Part shown: in pieces, positions 9,586 through 17,176 of the stretch | How positions within the stretch are numbered: the stretch's first letter is position 1 | How the letters are laid out: each line of letters begins with the position of its first letter | Assembly (NCBI RefSeq): GCF_016741935.1 | Contig: NZ_JAERRG010000019.1 | Span: 124,001-188,000 of the forward strand | DNA: 64,000 nucleotides | DNA from: Streptomyces endocoffeicus | GTDB taxonomy: Bacteria; Actinomycetota; Actinomycetes; Streptomycetales; Streptomycetaceae | Direction of reading: 5' to 3' | Notes under the pieces: generated by a model | What the model saw: only the letters and a program-made list of their open reading frames with translations | The model's database searches: none | Told to the model about the DNA's origin: nothing | Position numbers and translations under genes: made by a program

Positions 9586-11691
9586 ATGGCGCGGGACGCC
9601 GGCAGCCCGGCTCCGGCCCCAGGGGGCCCAGGAACCCCCGGCGCCGTGGCCCCCGGCCCGGGAGCGGGCCGGGGGCCACGGCGCACGGTCCTGGTGGCCA
9701 TCGGCGCGCTGCTGCTCGGCATGCTGCTCGCCGCGCTCGATCAGACGATCGTCTCCACCGCGCTGCCCACGATCGTCAGCGACCTCGGCGGCCTGGAGCA
9801 TCTGTCCTGGGTCGTCACCGCGTATCTCCTCGCCTCGACCGCGGCCACCCCGCTGTGGGGCAAGCTCGGCGACCAGTACGGCCGCAAGAGGCTCTTCCAG
9901 ACCGCGATCGTCATCTTCCTGATCGGCTCCGCGCTGTGCGGACTCGCCGGGAACATGGCCGAACTCATCGCCTTCCGCGCGCTGCAGGGGCTGGGCGGCG
10001 GCGGCCTCATGGTGCTGTCGATGGCCATCGTCGGCGATATCGTCCCGCCCCGTGACCGCGGCCGCTACCAGGGCCTCTTCGGCGCCGTCTTCAGCGCCGC
10101 CAGTGTGCTGGGGCCGCTGCTGGGCGGGGTGTTCGTGGACCGTCTCAGCTGGCGCTGGGTGTTCTACGTCAATCTGCCCCTCGGCATCGTCGCCCTCCTC
10201 GTCGTCGCCTCCGTCCTGCACATCCCGGTGCGCCGCACCTCGCACACCATCGACTACCTCGGCACCTTCCTGATCGCCGTGGTGGCCGCCGCCCTGGTGC
10301 TGATGACCTCCCTCGGCGGGGTCACCTACGGCTGGGGCTCCTGGCAGATCGTCGGGCTCGCGGTGGCCGGCATGGTGCTGCTGGCCGCCTTCGTACGGGT
10401 GGAGACCCGCGCGGCCGAGCCGGTGCTGCCGCTCACCCTCTTCCGCAGCCGCACCTTCACGCTCTGCGCGGTCATCGGCTTCATCGTCGGCTTCGCGATG
10501 TTCGGCAGCATGACCTATCTGCCGACCTTCCTGCAGATCGTGCAGGGCGTCTCACCGACCACGTCCGGCCTCCATCTGCTGCCGCTGGTCCTCGGCACGC
10601 TGGTCTCCTCCACCGTCTCCGGCCATCTGGTCAGCCGCACCGGCCGCTACAAGGTCTTCCCGGTGCTGGGCACCGCGGTCACCGCCGTCGGGCTGCTGCT
10701 GATGCACCAGCTGCGGGAGTCCAGCGGGGTGGCCGAGATGAGCGCGTACTTCTTCGTCTTCGGCTGCGGTCTCGGCCTGGTCATCCAGGTGCTGGTGCTG
10801 ATCGTGCAGAACTCCGTCCGCTATCAGGACCTGGGCGTCGCCACCTCCGGCGCGACCTTCTTCCGCTCGATCGGGGCCTCGTTCGGCGTCTCCGTCTTCG
10901 GCACGATCTTCGCCAACAACCTCGGCCCCCACATCGCCGACGCCCTCGCCGGGCGGCGCCTGCCGCCCGGAGTCACCCCCGGCGCCCTCACCTCCGACCC
11001 CCGCACCCTCGGCCGGCTGCCGCCCGCGGACCAGGCCGCCGTCCGGCACGCGTTCTCCGTCTCCATCACCGACGTCTTCCTCTACGCGGTGCCGGTCGTG
11101 CTGCTCGCCTTCTTCCTCGCCTGGTACCTCCGGGAGGAGCCGCTGCGCGCCAGCGTCACCGCGCCCGACGGCAGCGAGATACTCGCCAGCAACCCCGTGG
11201 AACGCACCTCGCGCGACGAATGCGCCCGCGCGCTGTCCCTGCTGGGCAGCCGGGAGGGCCGACGGCAGGTCTACGTGGACATCACCCGGCGCGCCGGTCT
11301 CGACCTCGGACCGGCCGCGAGCTGGATGCTGCTGCGCATCCAGCACTACGGCTCGGTCGAACCCGCCCTGCTCGCCGAGCGCACGCCCGTACCGCTGCGG
11401 GCCATCACCGAGGCGGTCCGCCAGATCGAGGCGCGTGGCCTGGGCCGCCGCTACGGCGTGGAGCTGTTCCTCACGGACGACGGCCGCGAGATCGCGACCA
11501 GGCTCTACCGGGCCCGCGAGGCGTCCCTCGCGGAACTCCTGGGCGACTGGTGGTCACCCGACCGCCCGACCGATCTGACCGAGCTGGTGGACGAGCTGAC
11601 GGGCGAGCTGTGCGGCTCGGACGCGGAACAGCCGAGGGAGGGCGCGCCCCGCCCGGACCACCGCAGACCACCGCCACCGCCGCGTGGGTAG
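9586..11691 (+). CDS. DHA2-family MFS multidrug exporter with C-terminal winged-helix domain
   Basis: The 701-residue protein has 14 predicted membrane helices and the DHA2 (EmrB/QacA) signatures 'LAALDQTIVSTALPTI' in helix 1, 'WGKLGDQYGRKR' in loop 2-3 and 'RALQGLGGGGLM' in helix 4. It should be a proton-driven drug or metabolite exporter. Beyond residue 530 comes a soluble region of about 150 residues with a MarR-like helical pattern ('ALSLLGSREGRRQVYVDITRRAGLD', 'VRQIEARGLGRRYGVELFLTDDGRE'), so transporter and a DNA-binding-like domain are fused; such fusions are known in actinobacteria, function unclear. The ATG follows GGAGGAG. The stop codon lies in a 21-bp tandem repeat. Confidence 0.93.
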   Translation: MARDAGSPAPAPGGPGTPGAVAPGPGAGRGPRRTVLVAIGALLLGMLLAALDQTIVSTALPTIVSDLGGLEHLSWVVTAYLLASTAATPLWGKLGDQYGRKRLFQTAIVIFLIGSALCGLAGNMAELIAFRALQGLGGGGLMVLSMAIVGDIVPPRDRGRYQGLFGAVFSAASVLGPLLGGVFVDRLSWRWVFYVNLPLGIVALLVVASVLHIPVRRTSHTIDYLGTFLIAVVAAALVLMTSLGGVTYGWGSWQIVGLAVAGMVLLAAFVRVETRAAEPVLPLTLFRSRTFTLCAVIGFIVGFAMFGSMTYLPTFLQIVQGVSPTTSGLHLLPLVLGTLVSSTVSGHLVSRTGRYKVFPVLGTAVTAVGLLLMHQLRESSGVAEMSAYFFVFGCGLGLVIQVLVLIVQNSVRYQDLGVATSGATFFRSIGASFGVSVFGTIFANNLGPHIADALAGRRLPPGVTPGALTSDPRTLGRLPPADQAAVRHAFSVSITDVFLYAVPVVLLAFFLAWYLREEPLRASVTAPDGSEILASNPVERTSRDECARALSLLGSREGRRQVYVDITRRAGLDLGPAASWMLLRIQHYGSVEPALLAERTPVPLRAITEAVRQIEARGLGRRYGVELFLTDDGREIATRLYRAREASLAELLGDWWSPDRPTDLTELVDELTGELCGSDAEQPREGAPRPDHRRPPPPPRG

Positions 11692-11762
11692 GGCCCGCCG
11701 CCGCGTGGATAGGGCCCTTCGCCGCGTGGATAGGGCTCTTCGCCGCGTGGGTAGGGCTCTTC
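11679..11762. repeat. 21-bp tandem repeat (four units) that multiplies the MFS stop codon in frame
   Basis: Four 21-base units begin GCCGCGTGG at 11679, 11700, 11721 and 11742. Each holds TAG at the same position (11689, 11710, 11731, 11752), so the MFS gene ends in four in-frame stop codons in series. Confidence 0.92.
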
Positions 11763-11795
11763 GGGCCCGGCGGCCGCGCCCCCGCGACGTGCCGG

Positions 11796-11899
11796 TCAGC
11801 CGCCGTGGCCGAGGACGGCGGTGACCCGGATCTCGACACGCATCCCCGGGGCGCCGAGGGCCGACACCCCCGACCTCGGCCCAGATGGGCGCACGGTCG
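11796..11899 (-). pseudogene. RidA family remnant (C-terminal third only)
   Basis: Read on the minus strand, this stretch matches the C-terminal part of the intact RidA gene at 50414-50839: 'APIWAE', then after a one-base frame change in a G run 'SALGAPGMRVEIRVTAVLGHGG' and a TGA. The counterpart in the intact protein is 'APIWTETGVTVLG' followed by 'VRVEIRVTAIVGSGN'. The N-terminal two thirds are absent. It ends head-on at the MarR remnant, so the shared promoter and both 5' halves have been deleted. Confidence 0.75.
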
Positions 11900-12003
11900 C
11901 CCATGGCCGCTTCACGATCGCGGCCCTGACCGACGCCGGCTACAAGGTGGTTGTCGCCGCGGCGCCGACGCATGTGCGCGCGGTGCGTCAGCTGGTGCGG
12001 CAC
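11900..12003 (+). pseudogene. MarR family remnant (C-terminal part)
   Basis: The plus-strand frame reads 'HGRFTIAALTDAGYKVVV' and 'APTHVRAVRQLV', matching 'DGRYTLAELTDAGFDIVR' and 'APTHLRAVRRIV' of the intact MarR at 50968-51477. The DNA-binding half and start are missing, and the frame runs on into unrelated sequence. The order (ridA minus, marR plus) is the same as at the intact locus. Confidence 0.75.
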
Positions 12004-12029
12004 CCCGGCGGACCCCGGCGCGCCCCGCC

Positions 12030-12623
12030 TCAGCCCAGCTCCTTGGCCATCCAGACCTCGGCGTACGGCCCGTCCGTGAAGGCCGGAACCTCCCGGTAGC
12101 CGTGGCGCGCGTACAGCCCACGCGCCTCGACCAGATCGAGGCGGGTGTCGAGCACGATCCGCCCGGCGCCCAGTTCGCCCGCCGCCGCCTCGACGGCCGC
12201 GAGCAGCGCGGCGCCCCCGCCCAGGCCCCGCTTGGCGGGCCGTACGTACACCCGCTTCAGCTCCGCCGTGCGCGCGTCCAGCAGCCGTACCCCCGCACAT
12301 CCGGCGAGTTCGCCCTCGTGGTGCGCCAGCAGGAACACGCCCCGCGGCGGGGCCAGATCGTCGCTGGGCATCTCGGCGAGCGCCTGCTCGATCTCCTCCG
12401 GGGTCGAGTCCCGTTCCTCGTGGAGCTGGTAGTAGCGGTCGGCGACATCGACGAGGTACTCGCGCAGCAGCACGACCGAGACGGGGTCACCGACGGGCCG
12501 CGCGGCGACCGTCCACGCGGAGGACGCGGGAGACGCGGAGGACGCGGAGGGTGCGGGGGACACGGGAGACACCGGGCGCGCGGGGGCGGCCGGAACGGCG
12601 TGGGCGCGTGGCGTACTCGTCAT
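12030..12623 (-). CDS. GNAT family N-acetyltransferase
   Basis: This 197-residue protein has a Ser/Pro/Ala-rich N-terminal 40 residues of low complexity, then a GNAT domain with 'ELKRVYVRPAKRGLGGGAALL' (the acetyl-CoA-binding R/Q-x-x-G-x-G/A turn) near residue 128 and 'LDTRLDLVEARGLYARHGY' near 158. GNAT enzymes transfer an acetyl group to amines; the substrate is unknown. The start at 12623 gives the sensible length; an ATG eight codons upstream is possible. Its stop lies only 30 bases from the MarR remnant. Confidence 0.88.
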   Translation of the reverse strand: MTSTPRAHAVPAAPARPVSPVSPAPSASSASPASSAWTVAARPVGDPVSVVLLREYLVDVADRYYQLHEERDSTPEEIEQALAEMPSDDLAPPRGVFLLAHHEGELAGCAGVRLLDARTAELKRVYVRPAKRGLGGGAALLAAVEAAAGELGAGRIVLDTRLDLVEARGLYARHGYREVPAFTDGPYAEVWMAKELG

Positions 12624-12749
12624 GGCCCGCATCCTGGCACCCACCACGCCTCTGACGCACCGCAGTTTGAGGGCCGAAGACCGGGCTACCCGAAGAGAGG
12701 AGCCCCCCGAACGCGGAGGGGGAAGCCAGCGGGAAGGCAGAAGCAGACC

Positions 12750-13451
12750 ATGTCAACTGGTGCGATCAGCATCGTGGTTGTCGTCGCGGTCGTCCTCGCG
12801 GCCGCGCTCATCATCCGCGTCGTCCGCGCGGGCGCCGGCCGTAAGGAACGCGCTCTGCGACGCCGCTTCGGGCCCGAGTACGAACTGAACGTCGCCCAGC
12901 ACGCGGGCGACACCAAGGCGGCGGAGCGGGAACTCGAGGAACGGCTGCGGCTGTACGGCGATCTGAGGACCGAGCCCCTGCCCGGTGAGCTGCGCGAGCG
13001 GTACGTGGCCGAGTGGGCCGGTATGCAGGAGATGTTCATCGAGTCTCCGGAACACGCGGTGACCGGCGCCGATCAGCTCCTGGCCCGGCTCGCCCACGAC
13101 CGGGGCTATCCGTCGGGCCGTTACGAGGAGCAGGTGGCGGCGCTGTCCGTGCACCACGCCGAGCACATCCAGGGCTACCGGCAGATTCACGACACCGCCG
13201 CCCGCGCCCGCGAGGGGCGCGCGGACACCGAGGAACTGCGCGAGGCCGTGGTGCACGCCCGGCCGTTCTTCGAGGATCTGGTCAGGCCGCCGCACCACGG
13301 CGCCCCGACCGGCTCCGAGAGCGCGCGGCAGCACCACCACGGCGAGCGGCGTAGCGGGAGCGGCCCCCGGAGGTGGCTGCCAGGGTCCGGGACGGGGACG
13401 GGACCGGGCCATACGCGGTTCGGCCACACCAGGAAGGGCGGCGCGTGGTGA
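12750..13451 (+). CDS. Membrane-anchored protein of unknown function
   Basis: The 233-residue protein begins with one membrane helix ('ISIVVVVAVVLAAALIIRVV', about 6-25), followed by a charged helical region to about residue 175 ('AERELEERLRLYGDL', 'YVAEWAGMQEMFIESPEHAV'), and ends in a low-complexity His/Gly/Arg tail. I recognise a conserved Streptomyces architecture but no function; the segment 'EWAGMQEMFIESP...ADQLLARL' is the best conserved-looking part. A GGGAAGG-like site precedes the ATG. It overlaps the next gene by four bases (GTGA), so the two are translationally coupled. Confidence 0.82.
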   Translation: MSTGAISIVVVVAVVLAAALIIRVVRAGAGRKERALRRRFGPEYELNVAQHAGDTKAAERELEERLRLYGDLRTEPLPGELRERYVAEWAGMQEMFIESPEHAVTGADQLLARLAHDRGYPSGRYEEQVAALSVHHAEHIQGYRQIHDTAARAREGRADTEELREAVVHARPFFEDLVRPPHHGAPTGSESARQHHHGERRSGSGPRRWLPGSGTGTGPGHTRFGHTRKGGAW

Positions 13452-14005
13452 CGGACCCGACCGACCCGGCGGAGAACGACGGGCAGCGGCGCCATGGGCT
13501 GGAGAAGCATGAAGCGGCCCCGCTGCCCCAGCGGCCGGGCAACACGGAGGCGGCGGAACCGATGACGTCCTGGCACGCCACGGTGCCGAAGCACGAGCCG
13601 ACGAACGGGAGCCGGCCGACGCCGACGAACGGAAGCGGGCCCACGCCGGCGAACGGGAGCCGGCCCACGCCGACGCACGGGTCCTCCGCCCAGCCGTCGG
13701 GCGAGCCGTCGCACACCCCGAACGGCCCCAGCTTCCCCGTGCTGCCCACGAGCGAGTACGACAAGCTCACCCGGCGACTGCGGTACGCGGTCAGCGGTTT
13801 CGTGGACTCCCCGCACGGCGCCGTGGAGGAGGCCGACGCCCTGCTCGTGGAGGTGGCCACCCGCCTCACCGACCTCCTGGCCGAGCGCCGTGCCACCCTC
13901 CGTGCCGCCTGGCACGAGGACGACGCGGTCATCTCGGAGACGGAGGAGCTGCGTCTGGCGATGCGGGGCTATCGCAATGTGCTGGAGCGCCTCATCAGCA
14001 TCTGA
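13448..14005 (+). CDS. Protein of unknown function with Pro/Thr repeat linker
   Basis: The GTG start overlaps the upstream stop (GTGA) and gives 185 residues. The N-terminal half is disordered and holds three 8-residue repeats of the 'NGSRPTPT' kind (24-bp DNA repeat at 13603-13674). The C-terminal 75 residues look folded and helical ('YDKLTRRLRYAVSGFVDSPH', 'ALLVEVATRLTDLLAERRAT'). It is probably a partner of the upstream membrane protein, since both contain a similar helical motif and are coupled. Function unknown. Confidence 0.82.
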   Translation: MTDPTDPAENDGQRRHGLEKHEAAPLPQRPGNTEAAEPMTSWHATVPKHEPTNGSRPTPTNGSGPTPANGSRPTPTHGSSAQPSGEPSHTPNGPSFPVLPTSEYDKLTRRLRYAVSGFVDSPHGAVEEADALLVEVATRLTDLLAERRATLRAAWHEDDAVISETEELRLAMRGYRNVLERLISI

Positions 14006-14065
14006 GTGCTCTGCGGAGTGCTCTGCGGGGTGCTCTGTGGGGTGCCCTGCGGGGTGTCCGGCGGA
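14006..14065. repeat. 12-bp tandem repeat directly after a stop codon
   Basis: Five 12-base units (GTGCTCTGCGGA and variants) begin at the first base after the TGA at 14003-14005. Confidence 0.9.
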
Positions 14066-14095
14066 CCACGCGGCGGAGCCGCGTATCGACGCCTT

Positions 14096-14141
14096 CCCCT
14101 CCCCGCCCCTCCCCGCCCCAGGGGCTGGAGGCGGGGAGGGG
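14096..14141. terminator. Bidirectional hairpin between convergent genes
   Basis: Twelve-base arms CCCCTCCCCGCC (14096-14107) and GGCGGGGAGGGG (14130-14141) surround a 22-base loop, between the plus-strand gene ending at 14005 and the minus-strand gene ending at 14168. Confidence 0.6.
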
Positions 14142-14167
14142 GAGCCCCCGCGCGGGGAGCTCAGCGA

Positions 14168-15097
14168 TCAGGCACCCGTCCACCCCGTGCGGCGCAGCCA
14201 GTCCTCGAAGGTCATCACGTCGGGGTGCAGGCGGCGCAGGAGGGTGATGTCCCGGTCGCGGGTGTAGAGGTCTCGGTCGGCGAAGAACTGGAACATCGCC
14301 ACGTAGTCGTGGCCGAAGTCGGGGAGCGCGGCGCGCAGGTCGTCGTGCGGCATCGGGGTGTAGGCGCTGGGGACGCCCGTCACCCGCGCGAAGGTGGCGG
14401 CGATCTCGTCGCCCGTGAGGCTGTCGCCGATCACCGCGAGGTCGCGGGCGCCCCAGGACTGCCAGTTGTCGAACATGTGGCCGGTGAACCAGGCGATGTC
14501 GTGGAGGGCGATGAGCGGGTAGTGGGCGGCACCGAGGGGAAGGGTGAAGGTCAAGCCTCCCCGGCCGTCCGGTTGGGGGGTGAGGCGGTACCGCAGGTTC
14601 TCGAAGTACGGCGCCGTGGTCAGCACCGACACATGGTTCGTGTACCAGCCGTCGGTCTCCTCGCGGAGCATTTCCTCCGACCGCATCAGGTCGATATGCG
14701 CGGCGACGGCGGCCTTGCTGTCGAAGTGCGGAACGGGATGGCCGGTCAGGGACATCGCGCTGTCCAACGAGGACCAGATGAAACGCTCCACGCCCGCCGC
14801 CTCCGCGGCGGCCAGCAGGTCCAGGCCCTGGCGATATTCGCCTACGGCGCTGCCCGTCGCGAAGAAGTCGGTGTTGGCGAACACGCGGTCGGCCGTCTCG
14901 ACCAGGACGTCGAGGGCCGCCGTGTCGGAGCGGACCAGTTCCACGCGGTCGGGCGCGGTGGCGGCGAGTTCGGTGGCGTGGGCGGACCCCGGGTCGCGGG
15001 TGGGGACGGTGATGGCGGCGTCGGTGGTGGTGAGCAGGCGTTGGATCACGTGGCTGCCCATCGCCCCGGTGCCGCCGACGACGAGGATGCGGGTCAT
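14168..15097 (-). CDS. NmrA-like NAD(P)-binding oxidoreductase
   Basis: The 309-residue protein begins 'MTRILVVGGTGAMGSHVIQRL', the Rossmann Gly-rich loop of atypical short-chain dehydrogenases of the NmrA/quinone-oxidoreductase-2 type. 'IPV..' SDR catalytic Tyr-Lys is not evident, which is common for NmrA-like redox sensors. The rest ('FIWSSLDSAM', 'ALHDIAWFTGHMF', 'VTGVPSAYTPM') fits the family. It probably uses NAD(P)H to reduce a quinone or senses the cofactor ratio. It is divergent from an HxlR regulator, a frequent pairing in which the regulator controls the enzyme. GGAAGGAAGCC precedes the ATG. Confidence 0.88.
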   Translation of the reverse strand: MTRILVVGGTGAMGSHVIQRLLTTTDAAITVPTRDPGSAHATELAATAPDRVELVRSDTAALDVLVETADRVFANTDFFATGSAVGEYRQGLDLLAAAEAAGVERFIWSSLDSAMSLTGHPVPHFDSKAAVAAHIDLMRSEEMLREETDGWYTNHVSVLTTAPYFENLRYRLTPQPDGRGGLTFTLPLGAAHYPLIALHDIAWFTGHMFDNWQSWGARDLAVIGDSLTGDEIAATFARVTGVPSAYTPMPHDDLRAALPDFGHDYVAMFQFFADRDLYTRDRDITLLRRLHPDVMTFEDWLRRTGWTGA

Positions 15098-15218
15098 GGC
15101 TTCCTTCCCTGGTGTGCCGTCACGCGGTTCCCTTTCTCGGGTCTCGGTAGCTCCCGACGGGGACGCTAGTGAGGCGCCAGGTACCTCCGGGTTCCTGGCG
15201 GCGGGTTACCGTCGGGGT

Positions 15219-15569
15219 GTGCGTGTGTACTCCGGCAGCGTCTTCCTCGCCGACTGCCCGGCCCGGTTGGCGATCGAGATCATCGCCGACAAGTGGGCGG
15301 CGGTCGTGTTGTTCGCGTTGAGCCGGGAACCGTGCAGACACGGTGAACTGGTGGATCTGATCGGCGTGATCTCGCGAAAGGTCCTCACCCAGACGCTGCG
15401 GCGGTTGCGGGGGTACGGCCTGGTCGACCGCTACGCCGAGGGCGGGAAGGTCGAGTACGTACTGACCGACCTGGGCCGGACGCTGGTGGAGCCGATCGCC
15501 GTACTGACCGAGTGGGCCCATGTGCACGGCCGGGCCGTGGTGGAGTTCCAGGAGTCCCAAGCGGAGTAG
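15219..15569 (+). CDS. HxlR family winged-helix regulator
   Basis: This 116-residue protein (GTG start; a second GTG at 15225 is possible) is a single HxlR winged helix: 'CPARLAIEIIADKWAAVVLF' with the family's N-terminal Cys near residue 11 and the Trp of helix 1, 'GVISRKVLTQTLRRLRGYGL' as recognition helix, and the wing 'GGKVEYVLTDLGRTL'. HxlR proteins sense quinones, aldehydes or thiol stress, often through the conserved cysteine. It faces the NmrA-like gene across a 121-base shared promoter and is likely its regulator. Confidence 0.92.
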   Translation: MRVYSGSVFLADCPARLAIEIIADKWAAVVLFALSREPCRHGELVDLIGVISRKVLTQTLRRLRGYGLVDRYAEGGKVEYVLTDLGRTLVEPIAVLTEWAHVHGRAVVEFQESQAE

Positions 15570-15759
15570 CCCGTCGAGCGGTGGCCCGCCTTGACGTCGC
15601 CACGGTCGTCGTCAAGGGCGACAGCGGACAGCTCTGACGCTACGAGCCACCGAGCTCACCCCTTGGCCGGGGGCCCTCGTAAATCGGTCGTGGTGGGGCC
15701 GGGCCACGGCCTACCGTGGCGCGGTTGTGGTCACGCGGGGTTCATGAAGGGCCGGGGCA

Positions 15760-16905
15760 ATGAGGTCGTACAGCGGGTGGGTCGACGAGGGATTCGGCGG
15801 CGTCGCCGATGTGTTCGCGCGGAACTTCGAGGAGTTTCCCGAACTCGGGGCGGCCACCACCGTCTTCGTCGGCGGGCGCAAGGTCGTGGAGCTGTGGGGC
15901 GGGGTCGCGGACGAGGGGAGTGGGCGGGAGTGGGAGCGGGACACCGTCGTACCGGTGTTCTCCTGCGCCAAGGGCCTGGTGAGCGTGTGCGCCCACCTCC
16001 TCGCGCAGGAGGGGCGGTTGGACCTCGATGCCCCGGTGAGCCGGTACTGGCCGGAGTTCGGCCGGTACGGCAAGGAGGCCATCACCTGCCGGATGGTCCT
16101 CGGGCACCGGGCGGGGGTCCCCGCGCTCGACGGGGTGCTGACGTTCGAGGAGATCGCCGACTGGGCGCCGGTGATCCGCGCCGTCGAGGAGCAGCAGCCG
16201 CTGTGGGAGCCGGACACGGCGTACGAGTACCACGGCCATGTCTTCGGCTTCCTCATCGGTGAGGTCATCCGGCGGATCACCGGGCACACCCCGGGCGCGT
16301 ACTTCCGCCGGGCCGTGGGGGACCCGCTGGGGCTGCGGGCCTGGATCGGGCTGCCCGGGGCGGAGATGGACGGGCGGGCCCGGCTGGTCGAGGCCGAGGG
16401 GCGGCCCGGGATGCCGGGGCCCGAACATCTGCTGACCCGCATCGTGACCATGAACGGCGCGCTGGTCTTCCCCGGCCTTGACGAGCCGCACGGCTGGAAC
16501 GACCCGGCGCTGCTCGGCATGGAGCTGCCCGGCGCGGGTGCCACCGCGTCGGCGAGCGGACTCGCCGGGCTGTACGCGGCAGCCGTGACCGGCATCGAGG
16601 GCCGACGGCGGCTGCTGGCCCCCGAGACCGTGACGGACGCGGTCCGCGAGGTCTCGTCCGGCAAGGGCTGGCTGGGCTTCGACATGGGAGCGCGCTGGGG
16701 TTCGGGCTTTCTGCTCGACTCGCCGGCCTTTCGGCCGATGCTGGGGGAGCGGAGCTTCGGCAACGACGGGGCGGGCGGGCAGTTCGCCTTCGGCGACGAC
16801 GAGTTCGGCGTGGGCTTCGCGTATGTGGCCAACCGCATGATCGGCCACGGCGATGCGCGTGCCTCTCGTCTTGTCGCCGCCCTGCGGGAGGGTCTGGGCG
16901 GTTGA
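15760..16905 (+). CDS. Beta-lactamase-fold serine esterase/hydrolase
   Basis: The 381-residue protein belongs to the class C beta-lactamase/EstB family (PF00144). 'VFSCAKGLVSVC' near residue 66 supplies the S-x-x-K nucleophile and base; 'YEYHGHVFGFLIGEVI' near 157 is the position of the second motif (Y-x-N/S, here Tyr-x-His). Without a signal peptide it should be a cytoplasmic esterase rather than a secreted lactamase. The start follows a G-rich stretch ('AGGGCCGGGGCA'). No neighbours in an operon; it converges on the ThrRS-like gene. Confidence 0.9.
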   Translation: MRSYSGWVDEGFGGVADVFARNFEEFPELGAATTVFVGGRKVVELWGGVADEGSGREWERDTVVPVFSCAKGLVSVCAHLLAQEGRLDLDAPVSRYWPEFGRYGKEAITCRMVLGHRAGVPALDGVLTFEEIADWAPVIRAVEEQQPLWEPDTAYEYHGHVFGFLIGEVIRRITGHTPGAYFRRAVGDPLGLRAWIGLPGAEMDGRARLVEAEGRPGMPGPEHLLTRIVTMNGALVFPGLDEPHGWNDPALLGMELPGAGATASASGLAGLYAAAVTGIEGRRRLLAPETVTDAVREVSSGKGWLGFDMGARWGSGFLLDSPAFRPMLGERSFGNDGAGGQFAFGDDEFGVGFAYVANRMIGHGDARASRLVAALREGLGG

Positions 16906-17176
16906 TCGCCCCCACCCCGCCCCTCCCCGAAACCGGAGCCCCGCGCCGGCCCCCGCCGGAGCTCCGCCCCGAACCCGCAGGGGCCCCGCTCGACCCCGGG
17001 GATCCGGGGGCGGAGCCCCTGCCACGCGCCGGAGCCGCCGCACATGGATGCTGCGGCGTTACCCATCCCAGCCCCTCCGGCGATTGAGGAGCGGGGTCTG
17101 GGGCGGAGCCTCAGGTTCGGGAAGGGGCGGGGAGGGGAATAGCCCGCCGCAGGCGGCACGGTCCGTCGGACGCCCT
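16906..17176. other. Spacer of dispersed C/G-rich repeats between convergent genes
   Basis: The 271 bases contain blocks like those at 7882-8365 (AGGAGCGGGGTCTGGGGCGGAG) and a copy of the dispersed motif (17142-17171). Several hairpins can form; no gene is visible. Confidence 0.6.
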
